This document shows, one piece after another, positions 30,868 to 39,755 of a DNA stretch of 64,000 nt. The number at the start of each line of letters is the position of its first letter. The first letter of the stretch is position 1. The notes under the pieces are model-generated. The model ran no database searches, was not told where the DNA came from, and saw nothing but the letters and a program-made list of their open reading frames with translations. Source of the stretch: Aquimarina latercula DSM 2041 (GTDB lineage: Bacteria; Bacteroidota; Bacteroidia; Flavobacteriales; Flavobacteriaceae); NCBI RefSeq assembly GCF_000430645.1, contig NZ_AUMK01000005.1, forward strand, positions 186,001 to 250,000, read 5' to 3'. A program made the position numbers and the translations under genes.

Positions 30868-31875
30868 ATGAAAATGAAATTAATAAATAAATTTTTAGTT
30901 CTAGGTGGATTATCAATTGGTTTACTATTTAATAGTTGTACTGATGACGAAAAACTACCAAATCCTTTAGAAGCATCTGATGTAGAAACAAATGGTGCTT
31001 ATTTAAAAACCATATCCTCATCATTCGTAGTAGATTTATTCGACATTGATGGATCTGGATTTGAAGTAACTCTAGAAGAGCATGATGCTTTAAATGATGG
31101 AAGCTTAATACAAGATGTTGATGTATATGTAAGATTTACTGACAACACTGTTGATGAAGATGGTACAACTACTCCAATGGATCCAGATGATGACATTGAT
31201 AACAGTAAAGACGAAATTCTTTATGAAACTATCCCGTCATCCGCTTTTTCAATGAATAGTAATAGCCAGCCTGAGGTAACGTATCAAACTACTATGCCAG
31301 AAGTTTTGACTGCTCTTGGATTGATTAATGACAATCTTGATGGTGCTGATAATTTTTTCGTAAGATTTACGCTTAATTTAACAGACGGAAACTCTTATAC
31401 TACAACAAATACCGGTACTAACATTGTTAGCCAACCTGTATTTAACTCTCCTTTTGAATATCAAGGATCTGTTGTTTGTGTATTTGATGAGCCAGCTTTT
31501 TTTACCGGTACTTATATGATAGAAACTACAGTTAATGGTGCATTTGGATCTGTATTTGATGAAACAGTAGAAATTACAGTTGATGAAAATGACCCTACAA
31601 AAAGAAGATTTGATGGAGACTGGAATGGATTTGGTCTAGACAGAAATTATAGTTTCTCTTTAGTATGTGGTAAAATTATTTGGGATGCAGCACAGAGTAC
31701 AGGATTACAGTGTCCAGGCGGACCTATAATCGCTTTAGGAACTGCTACTACAAATACTGAATTTGATACTACATTTACAGATGACAATAGTTTCGAGATC
31801 AATATGACAGAAGACACATCTAGTTGTAGTGGTCCAGCTGCTGGACTTGTACAAGTTCGTTTTACAAGAATATAA
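30868..31875 (+). CDS. Lipoprotein of a SusCD operon, function unknown
   Basis: A 335-residue lipoprotein (lipobox LLFNSC, Cys24; the second Met codon, MKLINK, is an equally good start). The rest is a beta-rich, Asp- and Thr-rich exported domain with cysteines at the C-terminus. It follows susD by 6 bases and precedes a strong terminator, so it is the third gene of the uptake operon. Proteins in this position are usually surface-exposed accessory binding lipoproteins, but no named domain was recognised. Confidence 0.8.
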   Translation: MKMKLINKFLVLGGLSIGLLFNSCTDDEKLPNPLEASDVETNGAYLKTISSSFVVDLFDIDGSGFEVTLEEHDALNDGSLIQDVDVYVRFTDNTVDEDGTTTPMDPDDDIDNSKDEILYETIPSSAFSMNSNSQPEVTYQTTMPEVLTALGLINDNLDGADNFFVRFTLNLTDGNSYTTTNTGTNIVSQPVFNSPFEYQGSVVCVFDEPAFFTGTYMIETTVNGAFGSVFDETVEITVDENDPTKRRFDGDWNGFGLDRNYSFSLVCGKIIWDAAQSTGLQCPGGPIIALGTATTNTEFDTTFTDDNSFEINMTEDTSSCSGPAAGLVQVRFTRI

Positions 31876-31908
31876 AATTTATAGTTTAAAATACAATAAA
31901 TTAACTAG

Positions 31909-31944
31909 AACATCCCGATGAAAATTTCATCGGGATGTTTTTTT
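31909..31944 (+). terminator. Terminator of the susCD operon
   Basis: A perfect 14-bp stem (31909-31922 with 31926-31939, 3-base loop) is followed by a run of T on the plus strand. It ends the transport operon 34 bases after the last stop codon. Confidence 0.92.
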
Positions 31945-31950
31945 ATACAC

Positions 31951-31958
31951 TATATTTG
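31951..31958 (+). promoter_or_regulatory. -7 element immediately before rlmB
   Basis: TATATTTG matches TAnnTTTG exactly and ends only 6 bases before the rlmB ATG at 31965. No good -33 element was seen, because the upstream bases belong to the susCD terminator. If used, the transcript would be leaderless or nearly so. Confidence 0.4.
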
Positions 31959-31964
31959 TTCTCT

Positions 31965-32699
31965 ATGAAAAATGAATCAAAAATTTTTGGTATCCGAACG
32001 GTTTTAGAGGCCATAAACTCGGGAAAAACAATTGACAAAATTTTTATTCAAAAAGGTCTGCAAGGTGATTTATCAAAAGAATTAATAAGCTTACTGAAAA
32101 GAGAAAATATTAATATCTCCTATGTTCCTGTAGAAAAACTCAACCGATTAACTAATAAAAATCATCAAGGAGTTGTAGCACATATCGCACCTATTGAATT
32201 TCAAGACTTGGAAAACTTAGTATTAAATGTGATTGAATCTGGTGAAACTCCTTTGTTTTTAATCCTAGATCAATTGTCCGATGTCCGTAACTTTGGTGCG
32301 ATCATAAGAACAGCAGAATGTACGGGGGTTCATGGTATTATTATTCAGAAAAAAGGAGGAGCACCTGTAAGTGCAGATACTGTAAAAACTTCAGCAGGAG
32401 CAATTTTTAAAATCCCTATTTGTAAAGTTGACCACATTAAAGATGCCATGTTTTATTTACAAGCTTCTGGCATACAAATAATAGCCGCTACTGAAAAGGC
32501 AAATTCAACTATTTATGACCAAGATCTCACAAATCCAACTGCAATAGTAATGGGTAGTGAAGGTAAAGGTATATCCAACTCTGTTTTAAAAATAGTGGAT
32601 CATTCGGCTAAACTACCTATGTACGGTGAAATAGCTTCTCTTAATGTGTCTGTAGCCTGTGGTGTAATTTTATATGAATCAATCCGCCAAAGATTATAA
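31965..32699 (+). CDS. rlmB: 23S rRNA 2'-O-methyltransferase (RlmB/TrmH family)
   Basis: A 244-residue SPOUT methyltransferase. The ATG at 31965 gives MKNESKIFGIRTVLEAINSG; an upstream in-frame start would lie in the terminator hairpin. An N-terminal substrate-binding domain (about 1-75) precedes the knotted catalytic domain with motifs NFGAIIRTAECTGVHGIII, AIVMGSEGKGISN and SLNVSVACGVILYE. It is predicted to methylate the ribose of a guanosine in 23S rRNA (G2251 in E. coli). It converges with the rhomboid gene. Confidence 0.92.
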   Translation: MKNESKIFGIRTVLEAINSGKTIDKIFIQKGLQGDLSKELISLLKRENINISYVPVEKLNRLTNKNHQGVVAHIAPIEFQDLENLVLNVIESGETPLFLILDQLSDVRNFGAIIRTAECTGVHGIIIQKKGGAPVSADTVKTSAGAIFKIPICKVDHIKDAMFYLQASGIQIIAATEKANSTIYDQDLTNPTAIVMGSEGKGISNSVLKIVDHSAKLPMYGEIASLNVSVACGVILYESIRQRL

Positions 32700-32715
32700 G
32701 ATCTAAAACTTATTT

Positions 32716-33456
32716 TTAGTCACCTTTTTTTTCATCTCTCGGATTATACTCATAAATTATTTCAACACTTTCATCATTCAACTCTTCTTCTGGTAAAATT
32801 TCTATAAAGTTCCCATTTTCATCAAAATGTTTTAAAAAAGGATCATCTTCTGGATTAAAATCTTTTGTTTCCCAGTGATACTTTTTTTGCTTGGCAATAC
32901 CTTTTTTTATGCAAAAAGCCAATAATACTCCTACAATTAGACCAGATAAATGCCCTTCCCAAGAAATTTTTGGATCTACAGGTAACGTATACCATATCAT
33001 GCTTCCATATATAAAAACAACGATAAATGATAGCGCAATTAATCTAAAATGCTTTGCCAGTATTCCTTTAAAAAACAAAAAACCAAACAACATATAAATA
33101 ACCCCACTCACCCCTATGTGATTAGCAGGTCTTCCAAAAAACCAAGTTAAAACACCTGTTAAAATTGCTCCAAAAAGCAATACTTTCCAAGAGTTTTTGG
33201 GATAAAAGAAAAAAAGAGCCATAGATAAAATCAAAAGTGGCAAAGTATTATGCCACAAATGTGATAAATCACCATGAATAAAAGGAGAAAATAATACTCC
33301 CCTAACCCCTATCAAGGTTCTTGGATATATTCCAAAACCATTAAAGTCAAAACCAAAACGAACCTCAAACCAAAAAACCACCCAAATTGCTAATACAAAC
33401 AATAATGGATACCCTACAACTCCAGTACTAAATCTAAAATCACTATTTTCTTCCAT
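32716..33456 (-). CDS. Rhomboid-family intramembrane serine protease
   Basis: A 246-residue inner-membrane protein with about six hydrophobic helices. The catalytic dyad is intact: Ser117 in GVSG and His169 in EGHLSG. HLWHN (His69 and Asn70, oxyanion-hole side) is also present. A hydrophilic, acidic C-terminal tail (about 190-246) extends into the cytoplasm. Substrates of bacterial rhomboids are mostly unknown. It is divergent from rarA and shares a 141-base gap with it. Confidence 0.9.
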   Translation of the reverse strand: MEENSDFRFSTGVVGYPLLFVLAIWVVFWFEVRFGFDFNGFGIYPRTLIGVRGVLFSPFIHGDLSHLWHNTLPLLILSMALFFFYPKNSWKVLLFGAILTGVLTWFFGRPANHIGVSGVIYMLFGFLFFKGILAKHFRLIALSFIVVFIYGSMIWYTLPVDPKISWEGHLSGLIVGVLLAFCIKKGIAKQKKYHWETKDFNPEDDPFLKHFDENGNFIEILPEEELNDESVEIIYEYNPRDEKKGD

Positions 33457-33560
33457 AATTTTATTATAATAATCAAAAAACCATCCAAAAATTTAATTAC
33501 AGTTAAATTGTCAGTAATACAAATATTTATAATAATGAAACGCAGAATAAAGTTAACGAT

Positions 33561-33592
33561 TATGATATTCAATTAAACACTTGTTACCTTTG
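33561..33592 (+). promoter_or_regulatory. Predicted promoter of rarA
   Basis: TACCTTTG (33585-33592) matches TAnnTTTG exactly; TATG (33561-33564) lies 20 bases upstream in place of TTTG. The -7 element ends 5 bases before the ATG, which predicts a leaderless or very short-leader mRNA. Confidence 0.55.
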
Positions 33593-33597
33593 TAAAT

Positions 33598-34875
33598 ATG
33601 AACAAACCATTAGCTGAAAGAATACGTCCTAAATCTCTGGAGGAATATTTGAGTCAAGAACATTTAATTGGAGACAATGGTTCTTTGACTAAACAAATAA
33701 AAAGAGGAATTATACCTTCTCTGATTCTTTGGGGTCCTCCTGGTGTGGGAAAAACCACTTTAGCTAATATTATAGCCAACGAATCGGATAGACCGTTTTA
33801 TACACTAAGTGCAATTAATAGCGGAGTAAAAGAAGTAAGAGAAGTTATTGACAAAGCTAAACAAAGTGGTGGATTATTTACTTCTAAAAACCCTATACTA
33901 TTTATAGATGAGATTCATCGTTTTAGCAAATCTCAGCAGGATTCTCTACTAGGAGCTGTAGAAAAAGGTTGGATCACGTTAATTGGTGCAACTACAGAGA
34001 ATCCTAGTTTCGAAGTAATTCCAGCATTGTTATCTCGTTGCCAAGTGTATGTTCTTAATGCCTTTGGAAAAGAAGAATTAGAAGCATTGCTAGAGCGGGC
34101 AATGCAACAAGACGAACACCTTTCATCCAAAGACATAAAACTAAACGAAACAGATGCCTTATTAAGATTAAGTGGTGGAGATGCAAGAAAACTATTAAAT
34201 ATTTTTGAGCTTATAGTCTCTAGTCAAGATCAAGACAAAATTATAATAACTAATGATCTTGTTTTAAAACTTGTACAGCAAAATACTGTCAGATATGACA
34301 AAACAGGAGAACAACATTATGACATCATCTCTGCTTTTATTAAATCTGTTCGTGGTAGCGACCCCAATGCAGCGGTTTATTGGTTAGCAAGAATGATAGA
34401 AGGCGGAGAAGACCTTAAATTTCTTGCCCGTAGAATGATAATATTAGCATCTGAAGATATTGGCAATGCTAACCCAACAGCCTTAATAATGGCTAACAAT
34501 ACGTTTCAGGCAGTAACTACAGTTGGATATCCCGAAGCAAGAATTATTTTAAGTCAATGCGCAGTGTACCTTGCTACTTCTGCAAAAAGTAACGCTTCCT
34601 ATATGGCTATTAACAAAGCGCAACAGTTAGTAAAACAAACTGGTGACTTATCCGTACCATTGCACATAAGAAATGCGCCAACTAAATTAATGAAAGAATT
34701 AGGGTATGGAGAAGATTATAAATACGCGCACAATCACGAAAACAACTTTATTAACCAAGAGTTTCTTCCTGAGTCAATAGAAAACACTAAGCTCTATGAA
34801 CCTGGAGATAACCAGCGAGAAAATGCATTTAGATCTTTTCTTAAATCCCGATGGGGAGAAAAATATAACTACTAA
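33598..34875 (+). CDS. rarA: Replication-associated recombination protein A (AAA+ ATPase)
   Basis: A 425-residue RarA/MgsA/WRNIP1-family protein acting at stalled replication forks. It starts MNKPLAERIRPKSLEEYLSQ. Walker A is WGPPGVGKTT (about 45-54), Walker B is LFIDEIHRF (101-109), sensor 1 lies in IGATTENPSFEV, and the C-terminal tetramerisation domain carries ASEDIGNANPTALIMANNTF. Length is usual. It converges with the next gene, with stop codons 2 bases apart. Confidence 0.95.
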   Translation: MNKPLAERIRPKSLEEYLSQEHLIGDNGSLTKQIKRGIIPSLILWGPPGVGKTTLANIIANESDRPFYTLSAINSGVKEVREVIDKAKQSGGLFTSKNPILFIDEIHRFSKSQQDSLLGAVEKGWITLIGATTENPSFEVIPALLSRCQVYVLNAFGKEELEALLERAMQQDEHLSSKDIKLNETDALLRLSGGDARKLLNIFELIVSSQDQDKIIITNDLVLKLVQQNTVRYDKTGEQHYDIISAFIKSVRGSDPNAAVYWLARMIEGGEDLKFLARRMIILASEDIGNANPTALIMANNTFQAVTTVGYPEARIILSQCAVYLATSAKSNASYMAINKAQQLVKQTGDLSVPLHIRNAPTKLMKELGYGEDYKYAHNHENNFINQEFLPESIENTKLYEPGDNQRENAFRSFLKSRWGEKYNY

Positions 34876-34877
34876 TA

Positions 34878-35732
34878 TTATTGACGAGCAAAAGTATCCG
34901 TTATCAACCTACTAGTTGCAGGATTAACTCGATCAAGAATAAAATTTCCATACGAATCAAAATAGCCAACACCGCTTAAATCTCCTGCTCGTACTATATA
35001 ATTATTATCTCTACTAGATTTATATATTTTACCAATAGAAACGGATCCATCAGCATTCTTTTTTAACAATTCAAAACCATATGTTTTTTTCTCAAATGCA
35101 TATATACTCTCATTATAAACATATGACAAAGATTTAGCCTTGGACACATCTCCTTTAGAAACCTTACTTTCGGCTTTCTTAATTATCTCCTCACTATTTT
35201 TAGCAATTGCATCTTTAGAAGGTACGGTCTGATTAACAGAAGGTAATTTATCTTTAACAACAATATCGCTTTTAGCAGGATTATTCTCCTTTTTACCATT
35301 ATACTTATAGTTGAGAGCTTCTATATCCTTAAAAGCATCTCTAAGAGCTTCATGGTATGATTTTTTAAACTCTTTCTCTCTACTAGTTCCTTCTTTTGTA
35401 CTGAATACGACAATCCCATTACAATCAATTAAATCGACTATAAGTTTTGTCTTTAATAATCCTGAATTTTTCCTCACATCTGCTCTTAGCCCTTTACAAC
35501 CATTCATTCTTAAATCTTCTGGCAAATCTTCTCCTCTAATAAATGCTGTAAATCCATATTTTTCAAATAAAAATTTGGTTAATGAATTTAATTGATAATC
35601 ATCGTTTTCCCTTAAAAAAACATATCCTTCAGGCACTATAACATATTTATAATCATTCACAGTACTCTGCGCCGAAAAATTAATTGTAAAGAAAAAAGAA
35701 AGCCCAAAAAATAAAACACGTATTATATTCAT
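34878..35732 (-). CDS. Exported protein of unknown function
   Basis: A 284-residue protein from the ATG at 35730-35732; a GTG one codon upstream is also possible. The signal peptide (NIIRVLFFGLSFFFTINFSA) is followed by a domain with EKYGFTAFIRGEDLPEDLR and LIVDLIDCNGIVVFSTKEG, a Lys/Ser-rich linker and a C-terminal domain ending in DRVNPATSRLITDTFARQ. No named family was recognised. The start overlaps the stop of the DUF5723 gene (TGATG), so it belongs to a three-gene envelope operon. Confidence 0.7.
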   Translation of the reverse strand: MNIIRVLFFGLSFFFTINFSAQSTVNDYKYVIVPEGYVFLRENDDYQLNSLTKFLFEKYGFTAFIRGEDLPEDLRMNGCKGLRADVRKNSGLLKTKLIVDLIDCNGIVVFSTKEGTSREKEFKKSYHEALRDAFKDIEALNYKYNGKKENNPAKSDIVVKDKLPSVNQTVPSKDAIAKNSEEIIKKAESKVSKGDVSKAKSLSYVYNESIYAFEKKTYGFELLKKNADGSVSIGKIYKSSRDNNYIVRAGDLSGVGYFDSYGNFILDRVNPATSRLITDTFARQ

Positions 35733-37132
35733 CACATTATTACATTAAATCCTAATTGAATAGATGCCCCCCTGGCATCTGCAAGATTAGAATATTCTAA
35801 AAGATTATTTGCCGAAATATAGAAATTAATTTTGTTAATATGAGTAGACATTAAAAATCCAACGTTTTTATAAGAGTAATCGTCCACTGTATAAGTAACT
35901 TTCGCTTTTAAAAAATTAGATAAGCGTTTATAATAAAATAAAGAAGCAGCGTATTGCGGTCTTTTAGGTCTAAATTGAGAAAACAGTTGCAAACCAAAAG
36001 CATCTTGATAAGGAGGATCCTCGCCTTCTATAAAGCAATTACAAGTCCCATCATCATATCTATTAAAAGAATATTTAATAGAACCATTAAGTTTTAGAGG
36101 ACGTAAAGCAGCATAACTAGTATTTAAAGTATCAATTGGAATCGCCTCTTCTAACTCATCTAAAATATCCTGGCCATTATCATCTGTAATTGGAGTTTCG
36201 AATCCTTCAAAAACAAAATTACCTCTTGCCTGATATGTTTCAACATCCTTAGTATAAAAAATCATCCCTAAATCAGTTGCACTACCCGTAATGGTCCATT
36301 GATCTTCTAACTTATAGGTAAACCCAACATCGACACCAATCCCCAAGTTACCTCCAAGAAATGCTCTACCCAAAAATTTATTTAGAACTTGTTTTGATCC
36401 ATCCGAGTTATCTTCCGATTCGATATCCCTCAAAGAAGCATATCCCGCCGTTTGAACACTTACATCTGCATTACTAATTACATGTTGGTATATATTATTT
36501 CCTTGTGGAGTTTCTATAGTAGTAAACGTACCTCTATTTTTGGTACTTCTAAAATTAAATATGCTAGAATACAATTTTGCTCTTGCACCGAAAGTGAGTT
36601 TTTTATTTACTTTTTTATTATAACCAAAATGATATACTGTGAGTAACTCTCCAGTAGCGCTTACATTAGAAAATCGAAACGGTACATTTATAAAATCTTG
36701 ATTTCCTTGATAAGCCAATACTGCAAAATCTTTAGGAAAATATACAATCAGGTCTAGCTCTTGATATAAACCAGCAGAGTAATATAAATCTTTATTACGC
36801 TTACTTCTCCAACCAAAATTAATAATATCCAATTGCTGGGTAAATGTAAAGTAATCTTTACTTGTTAATGTATTTATAGTATTCTCTATCTTATCATTAA
36901 TATCCTTACCATCATCAGCGAAAACATCATAAAGAGAGGTTCCCCTAAATCCAACATTGAAATGAATTTGCGATAAAAACGGTACTCCAGCATGGTATTT
37001 AAAATTTACATCCGCACCAGGATTAAGCATTAATGATTGCGGCAAATCTGTAAAATCATATAAGGTTTCCTTGTTCTGAGAATATCCCGAGTATCCCAAT
37101 AAACCTAAGCAAAGGCATAATAAGATTCTCAT
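35732..37132 (-). CDS. DUF5723-family outer-membrane-like protein
   Basis: A 466-residue exported protein with signal peptide RILLCLCLGLLGYSGYSQ. The following QSLMLNPGADVNFKYHAGVP and repeated amphipathic strands match DUF5723 proteins of Bacteroidota, which are predicted beta-barrel proteins related in appearance to PorV/FadL-type barrels. Its ATG overlaps the upstream lipoprotein's stop by 4 bases (ATGA), and its stop overlaps the next start. Function is unknown; the tight coupling suggests a joint envelope complex. Confidence 0.8.
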   Translation of the reverse strand: MRILLCLCLGLLGYSGYSQNKETLYDFTDLPQSLMLNPGADVNFKYHAGVPFLSQIHFNVGFRGTSLYDVFADDGKDINDKIENTINTLTSKDYFTFTQQLDIINFGWRSKRNKDLYYSAGLYQELDLIVYFPKDFAVLAYQGNQDFINVPFRFSNVSATGELLTVYHFGYNKKVNKKLTFGARAKLYSSIFNFRSTKNRGTFTTIETPQGNNIYQHVISNADVSVQTAGYASLRDIESEDNSDGSKQVLNKFLGRAFLGGNLGIGVDVGFTYKLEDQWTITGSATDLGMIFYTKDVETYQARGNFVFEGFETPITDDNGQDILDELEEAIPIDTLNTSYAALRPLKLNGSIKYSFNRYDDGTCNCFIEGEDPPYQDAFGLQLFSQFRPKRPQYAASLFYYKRLSNFLKAKVTYTVDDYSYKNVGFLMSTHINKINFYISANNLLEYSNLADARGASIQLGFNVIM

Positions 37133-37719
37133 AATTCGTAATTTACATAATAACTAGCTTTAGACCTTATATTTAAAACACCTCTTAAATCGGTATTGAG
37201 AGTTGGTACAATAATCTCTGTTGCAATTTTTTGGGCAGATGATAATTGATTTAACGTAGCATTATCCAATACAATTGGATTAGGAACAGAGAACGACACT
37301 ACGGGCTCTGTACCTTCTCCCATCCCAGCTTGCACAGGAACACTATATAATTGGCCTAATGGTTGTTCACCTTCTGTTAAAAACTGAAACTGAAGCGTAA
37401 AAGATCTTTGAATTGTATTGCGAACCTCTATAGTTAGCTCTACTCTATCTAAATTATCGATTGCAAAATCAGTCCCAACTAAATCGTAATTAATAGTATC
37501 TCTTAGAACATCCGGAGGAATTGTAAAATCTGTATCCGAAGGAAGGCCATCAGGTATATAATCGGACACATCAAATTCTGAATAAATAAAATCTGCTTCA
37601 ATTACAGGTGTGAGAACAACATCTTCGAGTTGCTCAAAATCTAGTTCCTTTACGCAGGAAACTGTTGTTAAAACTGCACTAAAAAGTAGCAGTAATAAAC
37701 TGGCTTTTTTTGTTTTCAT
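37129..37719 (-). CDS. Lipoprotein, first gene of an envelope operon
   Basis: A 196-residue lipoprotein with lipobox LTTVSC (Cys22). The mature part is beta-rich, with VELTIEVRNTIQRSFTLQFQ resembling a beta-sandwich adhesion-like fold; no named domain was identified. It overlaps the DUF5723 gene by 4 bases, so the two are translationally coupled and probably work together in the outer membrane. Confidence 0.75.
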   Translation of the reverse strand: MKTKKASLLLLLFSAVLTTVSCVKELDFEQLEDVVLTPVIEADFIYSEFDVSDYIPDGLPSDTDFTIPPDVLRDTINYDLVGTDFAIDNLDRVELTIEVRNTIQRSFTLQFQFLTEGEQPLGQLYSVPVQAGMGEGTEPVVSFSVPNPIVLDNATLNQLSSAQKIATEIIVPTLNTDLRGVLNIRSKASYYVNYEL

Positions 37720-37766
37720 CTGGGGGGAGTTGTTTAGTATTAACGAAAATATACAAATATTTATTA

Positions 37767-38456
37767 CTAAATATATCTTTTTATTTCATTTAATTCAGAA
37801 ACTTGTATTGCGGATTCTGGTAACTTTTCTTTATGATAATTAAAACATATTGCTTTAATTCCCAATGATTCGGCACCAACAATATCAGCTTCGTAATTAT
37901 CTCCAATCATTAAACTATTAACAATATTCGCGCCAGAAACCCTAATTGCATGTTCAAATATTATTGGATTTGGTTTCTTAACTCCCACATCTTCACTATT
38001 TGTAACTGTGTTAAAATAATGATTGATTTCGGAGTTAGAAAGCTTTGTATTTTGGACCTCTCTAAAACCATTGGTAATGATATGCAATTGATATTTAGGC
38101 ATTAAATATGTCAACAGCTCTCTTGCACCAGCAATAAGGTAATTATTCAATGGTAAAAAATTAATATAATCATCTGATAAAGCATCGATAATCTCTAAAG
38201 GAAATTGCATCTCAAAAGCAGCAAAAGCTTCTATTAAACGACCTCTTCTAAGTTCTGTTTTAGTAACCTGTTCTTCTCTATAGAGTTTCCAATAGTGCAA
38301 ATTTATAGGTTGATAAACAACTAAAAAATCATTTACGGGAACTGATATTTGGAATTTAGTAAACATCAACTCAAAAGCCAAAGTAGAATTTTTATCAAAA
38401 TCCCATAGCGTATGATCTAAATCAAAAAACACATGATCAATCTTTTTTATCTTCAT
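37767..38456 (-). CDS. HAD-superfamily pyrimidine 5'-nucleotidase (YjjG type)
   Basis: A 229-residue cytoplasmic phosphatase. The ATG at 38454-38456 gives KIKKIDHVFFDLDHTLWDFD with the DxD nucleophile pair Asp12/Asp14. Motif II is in LHIITNGFREVQ and motifs III/IV in VGVKKPNPIIF and MIGDNYEADIVGA. YjjG-type enzymes dephosphorylate (often non-canonical) pyrimidine nucleotides. The start codon lies inside the 3' end of the deacetylase-like gene (20-base overlap), so the two are coupled. Confidence 0.88.
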   Translation of the reverse strand: MKIKKIDHVFFDLDHTLWDFDKNSTLAFELMFTKFQISVPVNDFLVVYQPINLHYWKLYREEQVTKTELRRGRLIEAFAAFEMQFPLEIIDALSDDYINFLPLNNYLIAGARELLTYLMPKYQLHIITNGFREVQNTKLSNSEINHYFNTVTNSEDVGVKKPNPIIFEHAIRVSGANIVNSLMIGDNYEADIVGAESLGIKAICFNYHKEKLPESAIQVSELNEIKRYI

Positions 38457-39747
38457 CTTGATTCCAAATAAACTCAAATATTGATTCCCAAAAACTCTGC
38501 TCATTAAGATCACTAAACAAACCATTGCTAAAAACAGGAATAAATAATCCGTTTACTTTTTTTATCTTTTTAATATAATCTAGTAATTCTTGCTTTACTG
38601 TAAACTCATTTTCTGCCTTATCAAAACTTTTAGCAGTGCAACAAAAAGAATGTATCACTAAAGGAGTTTGCACCTCGTAATCTAAATCATAAAACATAAA
38701 CGGGGTACATGTTCCTGCTCTAAACCCTGCTTGCTCAGGATAACCCATAGAAAAATCTTCCTTTATCTCTAATTCAATAAAATTTCTATAGGCTTCTGGT
38801 AGTTTTATTTTATAAAATGAACATAGAGAATACAGCATCTGTCTATTCACAATATTCTCTATTCTTGTTTTTTCTTCTTTTAATATTTCTAAATCCGAGA
38901 TAGCATCATACGACACTTTAAGTCCTACGTTTACATAATCAGAAACGTGCTTGATAACTTTTCGGTGTTCTGGATTACTATGACTAATGTTTTTTTCAAG
39001 GTTAGTATAATCACCTAAACCAAAAAACACAAGACAGTCTCTTATTTTATTTTTCTGTAAATTAATTATAAAATCAAATGTATTATAAGGATCTTTCTTT
39101 ATCCCTAACATTACTTTAAATCTATCCGTGACATCACTTATTTTTAACTGCCATAAATCACGTAAACCACCACCAATTGATCTTAAAATTCCTTTTTGCC
39201 AATAAGCAAAAGTTTGATTGATATACAATATAGGATGTATTCTAAATTCTTTTTCTTGGAATACTATGTCCGAATACTTTTCTTTTAGAATATTCTTAAA
39301 TTCAAACGCCCATATATCAACCACCGGTTCTTGCAAAAATCCATGTTGGTAAGCTATACTTTCTGTAGCTGTAAATCGACCAAGCTCATCTTTTACGTGC
39401 GGAAGGTATTCCTCGTATCTGGTTAATAAGTAAAAACTAGCTGCAAAAATATCAAAAGGCAAAGCAGTATCAGGATGTTTAACCTGAAAGAAACATTGGG
39501 TTTCTCCCCAAGGAATCACTTGAATATCCACCTCATTAAATCCATGTTCGAAAAGTAAATCTACACTCTGAAAGTAAAGTTCCTTTCCTAAGGGCTGTTT
39601 ACCATAAGAAAGTTTAGGTCCATCATGAGCAATGAAAGATTCTATCTTAGAAGTAAAGTCTACTTCCAATCCCAAAATTCGCTTACAAATATGCTTAAAA
39701 GTATAAGATACTCTCGGAGTTATTTTTTGAACATAGACTAATAACAT
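38437..39747 (-). CDS. Polysaccharide-deacetylase-fold protein with degenerate active site
   Basis: A 436-residue protein resembling the flavobacterial DUF7033 plus NodB-like deacetylases: MLLVYVQKITPRVSYTFKHI, YGKQPLGKELYFQS, FAASFYLLTRYEEYLPHVKD and GFRAGTCTPFMFYDLDYEVQ are all family-like. As remembered from homologues, the metal-binding DVD at the start of the catalytic domain is replaced by YIN (175-177), and the downstream GLHPSY has become GLKVSY (275-280), which removes the histidine. No frameshift is seen. It is probably a catalytically inactive paralogue or a diverged activity. It overlaps the yjjG-like gene. Confidence 0.75.
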   Translation of the reverse strand: MLLVYVQKITPRVSYTFKHICKRILGLEVDFTSKIESFIAHDGPKLSYGKQPLGKELYFQSVDLLFEHGFNEVDIQVIPWGETQCFFQVKHPDTALPFDIFAASFYLLTRYEEYLPHVKDELGRFTATESIAYQHGFLQEPVVDIWAFEFKNILKEKYSDIVFQEKEFRIHPILYINQTFAYWQKGILRSIGGGLRDLWQLKISDVTDRFKVMLGIKKDPYNTFDFIINLQKNKIRDCLVFFGLGDYTNLEKNISHSNPEHRKVIKHVSDYVNVGLKVSYDAISDLEILKEEKTRIENIVNRQMLYSLCSFYKIKLPEAYRNFIELEIKEDFSMGYPEQAGFRAGTCTPFMFYDLDYEVQTPLVIHSFCCTAKSFDKAENEFTVKQELLDYIKKIKKVNGLFIPVFSNGLFSDLNEQSFWESIFEFIWNQDEDKKD

Positions 39748-39755
39748 ATTCTCAA

